From assembly GCA_963205175.1 (NCBI GenBank), contig CAUJIW010000183.1, positions 1 through 64,000 on the forward strand: a stretch of 64,000 nt of DNA, read 5' to 3'. The translations under genes and the position numbers were made by a program. This stretch comes from Pseudomonadota bacterium (lineage in GTDB: Bacteria > Pseudomonadota > Alphaproteobacteria > Sphingomonadales > Sphingomonadaceae). The notes below the pieces were generated by a model that searched no databases, was not told the origin of the DNA, and saw only the letters and a program-made list of their open reading frames with translations. Positions 54,248-63,164 of the stretch are shown piece by piece (within the stretch, counting starts at the first letter, position 1; the number at the start of each line of letters is the position of its first letter).

Positions 54248-55658
54248 CGAGCTGGTCTCGACCGACCCCTGCACCGGCGACGTGCTGTGGCGCGGCCCGA
54301 TGGCCGGCATCACGGACGTAGGCGCCGCGCTGGAGGCGGCCCGCGCCGCCCAGCCGGCCTGGGCCCTGCTGCCGGACGACGCCCGCGACACCGTCGCCCG
54401 CCGCTTCGCCGCGCTGGCCCGGGCGGACAGGGAACCGCTGGCGGCGCTGATCGCCCGCGAGACCGGCAAGCCGCTGTGGGAGGCGCGCACCGAGGTCGAC
54501 TCGGTGGCGGCCAAGGTGGACATCGCCATCGCCGTGCGCGACGCCCGCGCCGGGTCACGCTCCAGCGAAGCCGCCGGCATCACCAGCGCGCTGGCGCACA
54601 AGCCACACGGCGTGCTGGCGGTGCTGGGGCCGTACAATTTCCCGATGCACCTGGCCAACGGCCACATCGTGCCGGCGCTGATCGCCGGCAACGCGGTGGT
54701 GTTCAAGCCCAGCGAACTGACGCCCGCCTGCGGCCTGGCGATGGTCGACCTGTGGCGCCGCGCCGGCCTGCCCGACGGGCTCATGGGGGTGGTGACCGGC
54801 GGCGCCGAGACCGGCCGGCTGCTCAGCAGCCACCCGGACATCGACGGACTGCTGTTCACTGGCAGCGCGACGACAGGCCGGCTGCTCGCCCGCCAGTTCG
54901 CCGAGACGCCGCACAAGATGCTGGCGCTGGAAATGGGCGGCAACGCGCCGCTGGTGGTGTGGGACGTGGCCGACCTCGACGCCGCCGCCCATGTCATCGC
55001 CCAGTCGGCCTATCTGTCGGCGGGCCAGCGCTGCACCTGCGCCCGGCGACTGATCCTGCCCGCCGGCGCCGCCGGCAACGCCGTGCTCGAAGCACTGGTG
55101 GCGGTGGTCGACCGGTTGATCGTCGGCGCGCCGTTCGACGAGCCGCCACCGTTCATGGGGCCGGTGATCGACGTCCAGGCCGCCAGCCGGCTGTGCGCCG
55201 CCGAGGATGCCCTGATGGCGCGCGGCGGCCGCGCCATCCGCCGGCTGGCTCTCCCCGGCCGGCCACTGCCGTTCCTGGCGCCGGCGCTGATCGACGTCAC
55301 CCATGTCGCCGACCGGCCGGACGAGGAGCATTTCGGCCCGCTGCTGCAGGTGGTCCACGTCACCGACTTCGCCGCCGCGCTGGACGAGGCCAACGCCACG
55401 CGCTTCGGCCTGGCCGCCGGCCTGATCAGCGACGACGAGGCGTTGTGGCGGCGCTTCTGGGCCACCAGCCGCGCCGGCGTGGTCAACTGGAACCGGCCGA
55501 CCACCGGCGCCTCCTCCGCCCTGCCGTTCGGCGGCGTCGGCGACTCCGGCAACCATCGCCCCAGTGCCGCCTATGCCGCCGACTATTGCGCCTGGCCGGT
55601 CGCCAGCCTGACCCAGCCCGTCGCGCAGGCCCCCATCACCACCGGATTGCGTCCATGA
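54222..55658 (+). CDS. astD: Succinylglutamate-semialdehyde dehydrogenase
   Basis: This 478-residue NAD-dependent aldehyde dehydrogenase has PYNFPMHLANGH in the cofactor region, FTGSATTGR, Glu in LALEMGGNAP near 236, catalytic Cys in SAGQRCTCARR near 270, and a PFGGVGDSGNH C-terminal motif as in AstD. It oxidises N-succinylglutamate semialdehyde to N-succinylglutamate. GGAGACGCGTC precedes the ATG. Its start lies inside the frame of astA and its stop overlaps the astB start by four bases. Confidence 0.92.
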   Translation: MSLSAAPLAELVSTDPCTGDVLWRGPMAGITDVGAALEAARAAQPAWALLPDDARDTVARRFAALARADREPLAALIARETGKPLWEARTEVDSVAAKVDIAIAVRDARAGSRSSEAAGITSALAHKPHGVLAVLGPYNFPMHLANGHIVPALIAGNAVVFKPSELTPACGLAMVDLWRRAGLPDGLMGVVTGGAETGRLLSSHPDIDGLLFTGSATTGRLLARQFAETPHKMLALEMGGNAPLVVWDVADLDAAAHVIAQSAYLSAGQRCTCARRLILPAGAAGNAVLEALVAVVDRLIVGAPFDEPPPFMGPVIDVQAASRLCAAEDALMARGGRAIRRLALPGRPLPFLAPALIDVTHVADRPDEEHFGPLLQVVHVTDFAAALDEANATRFGLAAGLISDDEALWRRFWATSRAGVVNWNRPTTGASSALPFGGVGDSGNHRPSAAYAADYCAWPVASLTQPVAQAPITTGLRP

Positions 55659-56977
55659 GCCACGACAACGACACGCGCCGCCACGTCGAGGTCAACTTCG
55701 ACGGCCTGATCGGCCCGACCCATAATTACGCCGGCCTGAGTCTGGGCAACGTCGCCTCGGCCAGCAATGCCGGCGAAACCAGCCGGCCGCGCCAGGCCGC
55801 GCTGCAGGGACTGGCCAAGATGCGGGCGCTGCTGGCGCTCGGGCTGCCGCAGGGCTTCCTGCCGCCGCACGACCGGCCCAATGTCGCGGCCCTGCGCCAG
55901 CTCGGCTTCGCCGGCGACGATGGCGCGGTGTGCGCGGCCGCCTTCGCCGCCGACCCGGCGCTGTTCCGGCTGCTGTGCTCGGCCTCGCCGATGTGGACCG
56001 CCAACGCCGCCACCGTGTCGCCGGCACCCGACACGGCGGACGGCCGGGTGCATTTCAGCGTCGCCAACCTCGCCACCATGGCCCACCGGGCGACCGAGGC
56101 CGAGGAGACCGCCGGTTGGCTGCGTCTGGCTTTCGCTGATCCGCGCTTCTTTCAGGTCCATGACGCGCTGCCGTGGGGCCAGCATCTCGCCGACGAGGGC
56201 GCGGCCAACCACATGCGGCTGTGCCCGCACCACGGCGCGCCGGGTGTCGAGGTGTTCGTTTATGGCGAGGATGTTGCTGGCGATCAGCCGGGCGGCCGCT
56301 TCCCCGCCCGCCAGCGCCGCCGGGCCAGCGAGGCGGTGGCGCGCCGGCACGGACTGGCGCCGGCACAGGCGCTGTTCGTCGCCCAGTCGGACACCGCGAT
56401 CCAGGCCGGGGCCTTTCACAACGATGTGGTGGCGGTCGCCAACGAACGGGTGCTGTTCGCCCACGAACAGGCCTTCGCCGACCCCGGCCGGCTGTACACC
56501 GACCTGCGCGCGGCACTGCCGGAGGCGGTGATCGTCGAGGTGCCGGCGGCCCGCGTCAGCCTGGCGGACGCCATCGGTTCCTACCTGTTCAACTCCCAGC
56601 TCGTCACCCTGCCGGATGGCACGATGGCGCTGGTGCTGCCGCGCGAGTGCGAGCAGAACCCGCGCGTCTGGGCCTATGTGCAGGACCTGCTGGGCGAGGC
56701 GACGCCGATCCGGCGCGCCATTGTCATCGATGTGCGGGAGAGCATGCGCAATGGCGGCGGGCCTGCCTGCCTGCGGTTGCGCGTCGCCTTGAGCCCGGCG
56801 GCACTGGCCGCCGTCGATCCGCGCTTCCTGCTTGACGAGGCCCGCTGCGACCGGCTGGCCCGCGTCGTCGAGGCGCAATGGCCGGAGACCATCGGGCCGG
56901 ACGATCTCGCCAACCCCGACCTGTGGCGCCAGGCCCGCGCCGCCCGCCAGGCGCTGCTCGCCGCCGCCGGGTTCTGA
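55655..56977 (+). CDS. astB: N-succinylarginine dihydrolase
   Basis: This 440-residue amidinotransferase-fold enzyme begins VEVNFDGLIGPTHNYAGLS, with NYAGLSLGN as in AstB, and has the active-site Cys in GGPACLRLRV near 371, plus the expected His and Glu regions. It turns succinylarginine into succinylornithine, two ammonia and CO2. The ATG at 55655 overlaps the astD stop. Its frame is the one left open from astA. The aminotransferase AstC is not in this cluster. Confidence 0.93.
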   Translation: MSHDNDTRRHVEVNFDGLIGPTHNYAGLSLGNVASASNAGETSRPRQAALQGLAKMRALLALGLPQGFLPPHDRPNVAALRQLGFAGDDGAVCAAAFAADPALFRLLCSASPMWTANAATVSPAPDTADGRVHFSVANLATMAHRATEAEETAGWLRLAFADPRFFQVHDALPWGQHLADEGAANHMRLCPHHGAPGVEVFVYGEDVAGDQPGGRFPARQRRRASEAVARRHGLAPAQALFVAQSDTAIQAGAFHNDVVAVANERVLFAHEQAFADPGRLYTDLRAALPEAVIVEVPAARVSLADAIGSYLFNSQLVTLPDGTMALVLPRECEQNPRVWAYVQDLLGEATPIRRAIVIDVRESMRNGGGPACLRLRVALSPAALAAVDPRFLLDEARCDRLARVVEAQWPETIGPDDLANPDLWRQARAARQALLAAAGF

Positions 56978-57022
56978 CGGCGGGGCCCGCCTGTCCCAAC
57001 GGCCCTGCTTGTTCGGGCGGTC

Positions 57023-57730
57023 CTACTGGTTGGTCAGCGCCTTGAGCAGGGCCTTGCCGGCCTTCACCGGATCGGCCCGCAACGCTTTCTCCTCCGCCGC
57101 CATGGCCTGGAAGATGCCGTCGGTCGCCTTGTCGGTGACGTAGTTGGTAAGGTCAGCGTCGGTCATGCCCAGCGGCAGCGGTACGGACCTGGTCAGCTTG
57201 GCGAACTGGCGCGTCGCCCCGGCGTCGCGCAGCGCCTTATCGACCAGCGGCCGCATCTTGCCGCGCAGCGTGTCGCCGGCCGAGTCGCGGAAATACTGGG
57301 TGGCGGCCCCGTCACCGCCGGTGAGGATGCCGGCGGCGTCCTGCCAGCTCATGTCGTCGACGGCCTTGCGGAACACCGGCTTGGCGACCGCCGTCGCCCG
57401 CTCGGCGGCTGTGTTGAGCGATCGCTTCAGGCCATCGGTCAGCCCGACCTTGTCGGTGTATTTCAGCAGCTTGTCGGCCTTCTTGAGCGGCCCCGGCAGG
57501 GCGATGCGCGCCAGCGGGTCGTTCCAGAAGCCGCCCGACTTGCCCAGCCGGTCAAGCGCGGCATCGGACGCGCCGCCGATCAGTTCCTTGACGGCATCGC
57601 CGGCGCCACCGAGCGCGGCGGGCGCCACCTCGGCCGCCCGTGCCGCCGGCAGACCGGCGGGCAGGCCCAGCGCGACAACGGCCAGACCAAGCCCCAGCAG
57701 GGCGACTCGCCTCCGGTTTCCGTGCGCCAT
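57023..57730 (-). CDS. DUF4197 family exported protein
   Basis: This 235-residue protein has a basic start and hydrophobic signal (RRRVALLGLGLAVVALGLP, cleaved near ARAAE), then the conserved DUF4197 helical body: GASDAALDRLGKSGGFWNDP, RIALPGPL, VDKALRDAGA and TDGIFQAMAAEE. The family is periplasmic or lipoprotein-associated in many Gram-negatives and has no established function. The ATG at 57730 follows GGGGAGAC. It is convergent with astB. Confidence 0.82.
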   Translation of the reverse strand: MAHGNRRRVALLGLGLAVVALGLPAGLPAARAAEVAPAALGGAGDAVKELIGGASDAALDRLGKSGGFWNDPLARIALPGPLKKADKLLKYTDKVGLTDGLKRSLNTAAERATAVAKPVFRKAVDDMSWQDAAGILTGGDGAATQYFRDSAGDTLRGKMRPLVDKALRDAGATRQFAKLTRSVPLPLGMTDADLTNYVTDKATDGIFQAMAAEEKALRADPVKAGKALLKALTNQ

Positions 57731-57819
57731 GACAACGTCTCCCCTCATTCACCAGATGGGTGAAGCATAACGCACGGACCGTCGACCGCCAGCAAAACCG
57801 GGGCCTGGCCGACGGGTTG

Positions 57820-58653
57820 TCAGTGCGAGATCAGCAGCGGCAGCCTGGTGTCCAGCAACACGTCGCGGGTGGCGCCGCCCAGCAGCATCTCCCACATCCG
57901 CGAGTGACCGTAGGCGCCCATCACCATGACGTCGCAGCCGATGTCCACCGCGAACTGCTGGAGCGCCTGGCCCAGCGCCCGGCCGGCGCTGGGAATGCGA
58001 TGCACGTTCACCGTGTCGACATGGCGCGCCAGGTGGGCCGCCAGATCCGCGCCCGGCTCGGCACCGTGACCGTCGTCCGACGGCGCGGGGTCCACCAGCA
58101 CGACGTTGACGTCGGTCGCCTGGGTGATCAGCCCCATGCCGTCATGCACGGCGCGGATCGCCTCGCGGCTGGCGTTCCAGGCAATCGCCACCTTGGCCAG
58201 CGGCAGCTTGGCGCCTTCCGGCACAATGAGGATTGGCCGGCCGGCGTGGAACAGTACGGTCTGGACCAGGCGGTCCCAGAAGCGGCCATCGGGGTACGCG
58301 GCGCGGGCCGAGACCAGCACCATGTCGGCGTAGCGCGAGTGCACCACCGCGTCCATCGGCAGGATATCGACGTCCACCACCAGTGTGCGCACCTCGCCGG
58401 AGACACCGGCCTTGCCCATGGCGGCCTCGATCGCCTCGGCGGCCGCCCTGGCCTTCTTGGTCTGGCGCTCGACCTCGCTCTGGTAGGCCTCGTAGATGAC
58501 CGTGCCGAGCAGATACTCCTGATACAGGGGCACGCCGCCGCAGACCACGACGTTGAGATAAGCCCCGCGCGCTGCCGCCAGGTCGAGGCCCAGCTTCAGC
58601 GCCGGTTCCTCGGCGCCGTTGTCGCCCACCAGCACGACGATGTCCTTCAGCAT
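57820..58653 (-). CDS. Universal stress protein, tandem domain
   Basis: This 277-residue protein has two UspA-like domains: residues about 1-145 (DIVVLVGDN start, degenerate) and 150-277 (VAIAWNASREAIRAVHDG start). The second keeps the ATP-binding pattern MGAYGHSRMWEMLLGGAT. Universal stress proteins protect cells under growth arrest or stress, by unclear means. The gene stands alone and is divergent from cobA with 224 bases between, which hold no recognised gene or motif. Confidence 0.87.
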   Translation of the reverse strand: MLKDIVVLVGDNGAEEPALKLGLDLAAARGAYLNVVVCGGVPLYQEYLLGTVIYEAYQSEVERQTKKARAAAEAIEAAMGKAGVSGEVRTLVVDVDILPMDAVVHSRYADMVLVSARAAYPDGRFWDRLVQTVLFHAGRPILIVPEGAKLPLAKVAIAWNASREAIRAVHDGMGLITQATDVNVVLVDPAPSDDGHGAEPGADLAAHLARHVDTVNVHRIPSAGRALGQALQQFAVDIGCDVMVMGAYGHSRMWEMLLGGATRDVLLDTRLPLLISH

Positions 58654-58877
58654 GCTTCCCTCCTTGTCAGGCTGTCACGCTACCCTAGGGCGTGAAGGCG
58701 ACAGCCGCGTTGCGTTGAATCAACTTCCCCCGCCGCCCGAGGGCGTCTCAACCGCTTGTCACCACACGATGATTTGCCCCGATACAAGCTGGACTACGCC
58801 AGCCCCAAGAAAAGCTCGTTTGCCCATGATGGCATGGTCCGCCAAATGTGCACGCTCAGGAGTGAGGAGTCCATGCC

Positions 58878-59765
58878 ATGACTCAGAAGGCCGGGAAGGG
58901 CTGGAGCGATATCGTGACCGGCCACACCGCCCGTTATACAGCGTCCATCGCCGATCTGCTGGCGGTGGACGGCCTGCGCGCGCAGGCCCCCGGCCGGATC
59001 ATCCTCGTCGGTGCCGGCCCCGGCGACCCCGACCTGCTGACCGTGAAGGCGGTCAGGGCGCTGGCGCTGGCCGACGTCGTGGTCCATGACGGCCTGGTCG
59101 ATGCCCGCATCCTGGCGATGGCGCCGGCGGGTGCCGAGATGATCTCGGTCGCCAAGGCGCGCTCGCGCCACACCATGGCGCAGACCGACATCAACGCCCT
59201 GCTGGTGGCCAAGGCGCGTGCCGGCCATGTGGTGGTGCGCCTGAAGGGCGGCGATCCGTTCGTCTTCGGGCGCGGTGGCGAGGAGGTCGAGGCCGCCCGC
59301 GATGCCGGCATCGCCGTCGAGGTGGTGCCCGGCGTCACCGCCGCGCTGGGCTGCGCCGCCGAGAGCCTGCTGCCGCTCACCCACCGCGATCATGCCAGCG
59401 CCGTCACCTTCGTTGCCGGCCAGTGCAAGGGGCTCGCCGAACAGGACTGGCGCGGCCTCGCCGGCGAGGGCCGCACGCTGGTGGTGTACATGGGCATCGC
59501 CGCCGCCGCCGACATCGCCGCCAAGCTGGTCGCCGACGGCCTGTCGCCGCACACCCCGGCCGCCGTGCTGGAAGGCGGCACCCGCCCCGACGCCCGCACC
59601 TTCCGCACCACGCTGGCCGACCTGCCGGCGACGCTGGCGGCCAACGCCGTGCGCAGCCCGGCGCTGCTGGTGGTGGGCGCCGTCGCCCGCCTGGCGGTGG
59701 AACGCCCCGGCGTGCTGGCGCCGTTCGTCCCCTCCACGCTCAGCCTGGCGCTGGCCGCTGAATAA
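58878..59765 (+). CDS. cobA: Uroporphyrinogen-III C-methyltransferase
   Basis: This 295-residue SUMT has GRIILVGAGPGDPDLLT near 39-55, VVRLKGGDPFVFGRGGEE near 116-133 and VVPGVTAALGCAAE, the three SAM- and porphyrin-binding motifs, after a 38-residue N-terminal extension. It makes precorrin-2 for siroheme and cobalamin. It heads the sulfite-reduction operon, whose enzyme needs siroheme; the remaining siroheme steps may be supplied by the CysG-like gene at 43584-44405. Confidence 0.93.
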   Translation: MTQKAGKGWSDIVTGHTARYTASIADLLAVDGLRAQAPGRIILVGAGPGDPDLLTVKAVRALALADVVVHDGLVDARILAMAPAGAEMISVAKARSRHTMAQTDINALLVAKARAGHVVVRLKGGDPFVFGRGGEEVEAARDAGIAVEVVPGVTAALGCAAESLLPLTHRDHASAVTFVAGQCKGLAEQDWRGLAGEGRTLVVYMGIAAAADIAAKLVADGLSPHTPAAVLEGGTRPDARTFRTTLADLPATLAANAVRSPALLVVGAVARLAVERPGVLAPFVPSTLSLALAAE

Positions 59766-59782
59766 ACACCGAGACCAGGAAC

Positions 59783-60064
59783 ATGTCCCAGATCATCACT
59801 GCCAATGACCTGCCGACCGGCGACGTCGTCTACTGGACCGGCGCCGGCTGGACCCGTGACGCCCGCGAGGCGGCACTCGTCACCGACACCGCCGCCGCCG
59901 AGGCGCTGGGCAAGGCCGAAGTGAAGGCCCGCCGTGTCATCGACCCCTATCTCATCGACATCGAACTCGTCGACGGCAAGCCGTGGCCGACCCGCTATCG
60001 GGAAATCGTCCGCGCCTCCGGCCCGTCGGTGCGCACCGATCTCGGCAAGCAAGCGGAGCTTTGA
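59783..60064 (+). CDS. DUF2849 family small protein
   Basis: This 93-residue protein has the family pattern TGDVVYWTGAGWTRDARE and DPYLIDIELVDGKPWPTRYRE. DUF2849 genes sit between cobA and the sulfite reductase in many alphaproteobacteria. No cofactor motif is seen. It may help siroheme delivery or complex assembly, which is inference. It is 17 bases from cobA and three from the reductase gene. Confidence 0.85.
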   Translation: MSQIITANDLPTGDVVYWTGAGWTRDAREAALVTDTAAAEALGKAEVKARRVIDPYLIDIELVDGKPWPTRYREIVRASGPSVRTDLGKQAEL

Positions 60065-60067
60065 GCC

Positions 60068-61717
60068 ATGTACCAGTATGACAGCTTCGACGCCGCCATC
60101 GTCCAGACCCGGGTCGAGCAGTTTCGCGACCAGGTGGCCCGCCGCCTGTCGGGCGAACTCTCGGAAGAGCAGTTCCGCCCGCTGCGGCTGATGAACGGCT
60201 TCTACCTCCAGCTCCACGCCTACATGCTGCGGGTGGCGGTGCCCTATGGCACCCTGTCCTCGACGCAGCTGCGGGCGCTGGCCCACATCGCCCGCAAGTA
60301 TGACAAGGGCTACGGCCATTTCACCACCCGGCAGAACATCCAGTACAACTGGATCCGGCTGGAGGACGGACCGGACATCCTCGCCGACCTGGCGGCCGTC
60401 GAGATGCACGCCATCCAGACCTCGGGCAACTGCATCCGCAACATCACCACCGACCAGTTCGCCGGTGCCGTCGCCGGCGAGGTGGTGGACCCGCGCATCT
60501 GGTCGGAAGTGCTGCGCCAGTGGTCGACCTTCCACCCGGAATTCTCGTTCCTGCCGCGCAAGTTCAAGATCGCCGTCACCGCCACCGAGCAGGACCGCGC
60601 CGCCGTGCAGTGGCACGACATCGGCATCGAGATCCTGAAGAACGCGGCCGGCGAGATCGGCTTCAAGGTGCTGGCCGGCGGCGGCATGGGCCGGACGCCG
60701 ATCATCGCCAAGGTGGTGCGCGAGTGGCTGCCGGCCGAGCACTTCCTGAGCTACATCGAGGCGATCATGCGGGTCTACAACCGCTATGGCCGGCGCGACA
60801 ACATCTACAAGGCACGCATCAAGATCCTCGTGCACGAGATCGGCATCGAGAAGTTCCGCGAGGAGGTCGAGGCCGAGTGGCAGCAGGTACTGCCGACCCA
60901 CATCGACGTGCCGGCGGCGGAAGTCGCGCGCATCGCCGCCTATTTCACGCCCCCGGCGTTCGAGACCATCGTGCCGCCGGTGGCGGCGCATGAGGCGGCG
61001 CTGAAGGCCGATCCCGCCTTCGCCCACTGGGTGGCGCGCAACGTGGTGGCCCACAAGGTGCCGGGCTACGCCATCGCCACCATCAGCCTGAAACCGGTGG
61101 GCGGCATCCCCGGTGACGCGTCCGCCGACCAGATGGACGCCATTGCCGATCTCGCCGACCAGTACAGCTTCGGCGACGTGCGGGTGACCCACGAGCAGAA
61201 CCTGGTGCTGCCGCATGTCCGCCTGGCCGACCTGCACGCCGTGTGGCGCAAGCTGGTGGAGATCGAGGTCGCCACGCCCAACGCCGGGCTGGTCTCCGAC
61301 ATCATCGCCTGCCCGGGCCTCGACTATTGCACGCTCGCCAATGCCCGCTCGATCCCCATCGCGCAGGACATCGCCAACCGCTTCGCCGACCTGGAGCGCC
61401 AGCGCGACATCGGCGAGCTGAAGATCAAGATCTCCGGCTGCATCAACGCCTGCGGCCACCATCACGCCGGCCACATCGGCATCCTCGGCGTCGACCGCAA
61501 GGGCGTCGAGAACTACCAGATCTCGCTGGGCGGTTCGGGCGCGGAAGATGCCAGCCTCGGCGAGCTGATCGGCCCCGGCTTCAACGATGCCGGTGTCGTC
61601 GATGCCGTCGAGAAGCTGATCGAGAAGTACCGCGCGATCCGGCAGGAGGGCGAGCGTTTCCTCGACACCTACCGCCGGGTCGGCGCCCAGCCGTTCAAGG
61701 AGGCCGTCTATGGCTAG
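60068..61717 (+). CDS. cysI: Nitrite/sulfite reductase hemoprotein
   Basis: This 549-residue siroheme-[4Fe-4S] enzyme has the cluster ligands C415-x5-C421 and C458-x3-C462 (ACPGLDYC, SGCINACGHH) and two ferredoxin-like half domains. GGCGMGRTP and GGIPGDA are usual binding segments. In this context it should reduce sulfite to sulfide; the family also includes nitrite reductases. No flavoprotein CysJ adjoins, so electrons probably come from ferredoxin. It overlaps the DUF934 gene by eight bases. Confidence 0.92.
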   Translation: MYQYDSFDAAIVQTRVEQFRDQVARRLSGELSEEQFRPLRLMNGFYLQLHAYMLRVAVPYGTLSSTQLRALAHIARKYDKGYGHFTTRQNIQYNWIRLEDGPDILADLAAVEMHAIQTSGNCIRNITTDQFAGAVAGEVVDPRIWSEVLRQWSTFHPEFSFLPRKFKIAVTATEQDRAAVQWHDIGIEILKNAAGEIGFKVLAGGGMGRTPIIAKVVREWLPAEHFLSYIEAIMRVYNRYGRRDNIYKARIKILVHEIGIEKFREEVEAEWQQVLPTHIDVPAAEVARIAAYFTPPAFETIVPPVAAHEAALKADPAFAHWVARNVVAHKVPGYAIATISLKPVGGIPGDASADQMDAIADLADQYSFGDVRVTHEQNLVLPHVRLADLHAVWRKLVEIEVATPNAGLVSDIIACPGLDYCTLANARSIPIAQDIANRFADLERQRDIGELKIKISGCINACGHHHAGHIGILGVDRKGVENYQISLGGSGAEDASLGELIGPGFNDAGVVDAVEKLIEKYRAIRQEGERFLDTYRRVGAQPFKEAVYG

Positions 61718-62261
61718 AGTGGAAATCAAGCGCAAGTCGGCCGAGGAAGCGACCGCCGCCGGCGAGATCGTCAGCGGCGGCATCACCCTGCGCTTCCGTG
61801 ACGACGCCGACCATGACTGGCGGCATGTCGAGGGCGATGCCGACCTGCCGGACGGCGGCGCCGTGGTGGTGCCGCTGGCGCGCCTGGCGGAAACGCTCGA
61901 CCTCAACCGCTTCGCGGCCGTCGGCGTGCGGCTGGCGCCAGCCGACGACGCCCGGGCGCTGGCCCCCTATCTGACCCGGCTGGCGCTGGTGGAGATCGGC
62001 TTCCTCACCTTCCGCGACGGTCGCGGCTATTCGGCGGCGCGTATCCTGCGCGACGACCTGAAGTTCTCCGGCGAGATCCGCGCCGTCGGCCAGGTGCTGG
62101 CCGACCAGCTGTTCTTCATGGTCCGCTGCGGGTTCGATGCGCTGGAGCTGGACCCCAGCGTGCGCGAGGAAACCGCGCTGCGTGAGCTGGAGCGCTTCCA
62201 GCTCGTCTACCAGAAAGCCGCCGACGCCCGGGCGCCGGTGTGGGCCGTGCGGGGAGGCTGA
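61710..62261 (+). CDS. DUF934 family protein of the sulfite reduction operon
   Basis: This 183-residue protein is a DUF934 member (GGAVVVPLARLAETLDLNRF, ALVEIGFLTFRDGRGYSAAR, RDDLKFSGEIRAVGQVLADQ). It is always near sulfite reductase genes in alphaproteobacteria and probably assists the reductase, perhaps as an electron-transfer or assembly factor; no cofactor motif is seen. Its start lies inside the cysI end. Confidence 0.87.
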   Translation: MARVEIKRKSAEEATAAGEIVSGGITLRFRDDADHDWRHVEGDADLPDGGAVVVPLARLAETLDLNRFAAVGVRLAPADDARALAPYLTRLALVEIGFLTFRDGRGYSAARILRDDLKFSGEIRAVGQVLADQLFFMVRCGFDALELDPSVREETALRELERFQLVYQKAADARAPVWAVRGG

Positions 62262-62263
62262 AC

Positions 62264-63043
62264 ATGTCCAGCCTGAGCGCCACGGTTGCCACGGACGCGG
62301 CGGTGGCGCCGGTGGGGCCGCGCGCCTTCACCCAGGCGGACGCCGACCGGCTCAACGCGATCTACGACCAGGTGCCGGCGGCGGAAATGCTGCACCGGCT
62401 GCTCACCGGCGAGCTGGCCGGCCAGGTCTCGGTGGTGTCTTCCTTCGGCACCGAATCCTCGGTACTGCTGCACATGCTGGCGGCCGCCGACCCCACCGCG
62501 CCGGTGCTGTTCGTCGACACGCTGCGCCTGTTCCCCGAGACGCTGCGCTACCGTGACCAGCTGGTCCGGCTGCTCGGGCTGACCGGCGTGCATACGCTGG
62601 AACCGGAGCCGGTGGCGCTGGCGGCCGCCGATCCCAAGTATCTGCTGTGGTCCTACGATCCCGATGCCTGCTGCGCGGTGCGCAAGGTGGCGCCGCTGGC
62701 GCGCGGGCTGGAGGGCGTGACCGCCTGGGTGTCGGGTCGCAAGGCGTTCCAGTCCTCGACCCGATCCCACCTGCCGCTGTTCGAAATCGCCGACGGCCGG
62801 CTGAAGATCAACCCGCTGGCCCGCTGGACCAAGGCCGACCTCGACGCCTACATGGACCGCTACAACCTGCCGCGTCACCCGCTGGAGGCCGACGGCTACC
62901 TGTCGATCGGCTGCATGCCGTGCACCACGCCGGTGAAACCGGGCGAGGATCCGCGCGCCGGGCGCTGGCGTGGCTGGGACAAGACCGAATGCGGCATCCA
63001 CCTGCCCGGCCTCGACAAGCCGGAGGATGAGCCGGTTTTCTGA
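62264..63043 (+). CDS. cysH: Adenylyl/phosphoadenylyl-sulfate reductase, [4Fe-4S] type
   Basis: This 259-residue protein has the adenylyl-sulfate site SSFGTESSVLLHM near 59-71, VDTLRLFPET, and the cluster cysteines C136-C137 (ACCAVRK) with C217-x2-C220 (GCMPC). The catalytic Cys is C243 in ECGIHL. The cluster indicates use of APS, perhaps PAPS too, with thioredoxin as donor. Product sulfite goes to the CysI-like enzyme. GGGGAGGC precedes the ATG at 62264; a longer frame from 62240 is less likely. Confidence 0.93.
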   Translation: MSSLSATVATDAAVAPVGPRAFTQADADRLNAIYDQVPAAEMLHRLLTGELAGQVSVVSSFGTESSVLLHMLAAADPTAPVLFVDTLRLFPETLRYRDQLVRLLGLTGVHTLEPEPVALAAADPKYLLWSYDPDACCAVRKVAPLARGLEGVTAWVSGRKAFQSSTRSHLPLFEIADGRLKINPLARWTKADLDAYMDRYNLPRHPLEADGYLSIGCMPCTTPVKPGEDPRAGRWRGWDKTECGIHLPGLDKPEDEPVF

Positions 63044-63164
63044 GCCGCGGCATCGGTGGTCCCGCCGCCCCGGCGACAGGCTGAGCCGACAGGACGGCAA
63101 AACGTGACCGGCGTCAGCCGTGTGGCCTTGCAGTCGCCACGAACTGGGGCTACGGCGGGAACAC

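Noticed and set aside
53228-56977. A true 1249-residue AstA-AstB fusion protein
   Set aside because: The middle third is an out-of-frame reading of astD, rich in Arg and Gly, and astB has its own start overlapping the astD stop; reported as a lost stop instead.
59390-61906. Very long minus-strand reading frame (838 codons) opposite cobA and cysI
   Set aside because: It is antisense to two strongly supported genes, has no recognisable domain, and such open frames are common in GC-rich DNA.
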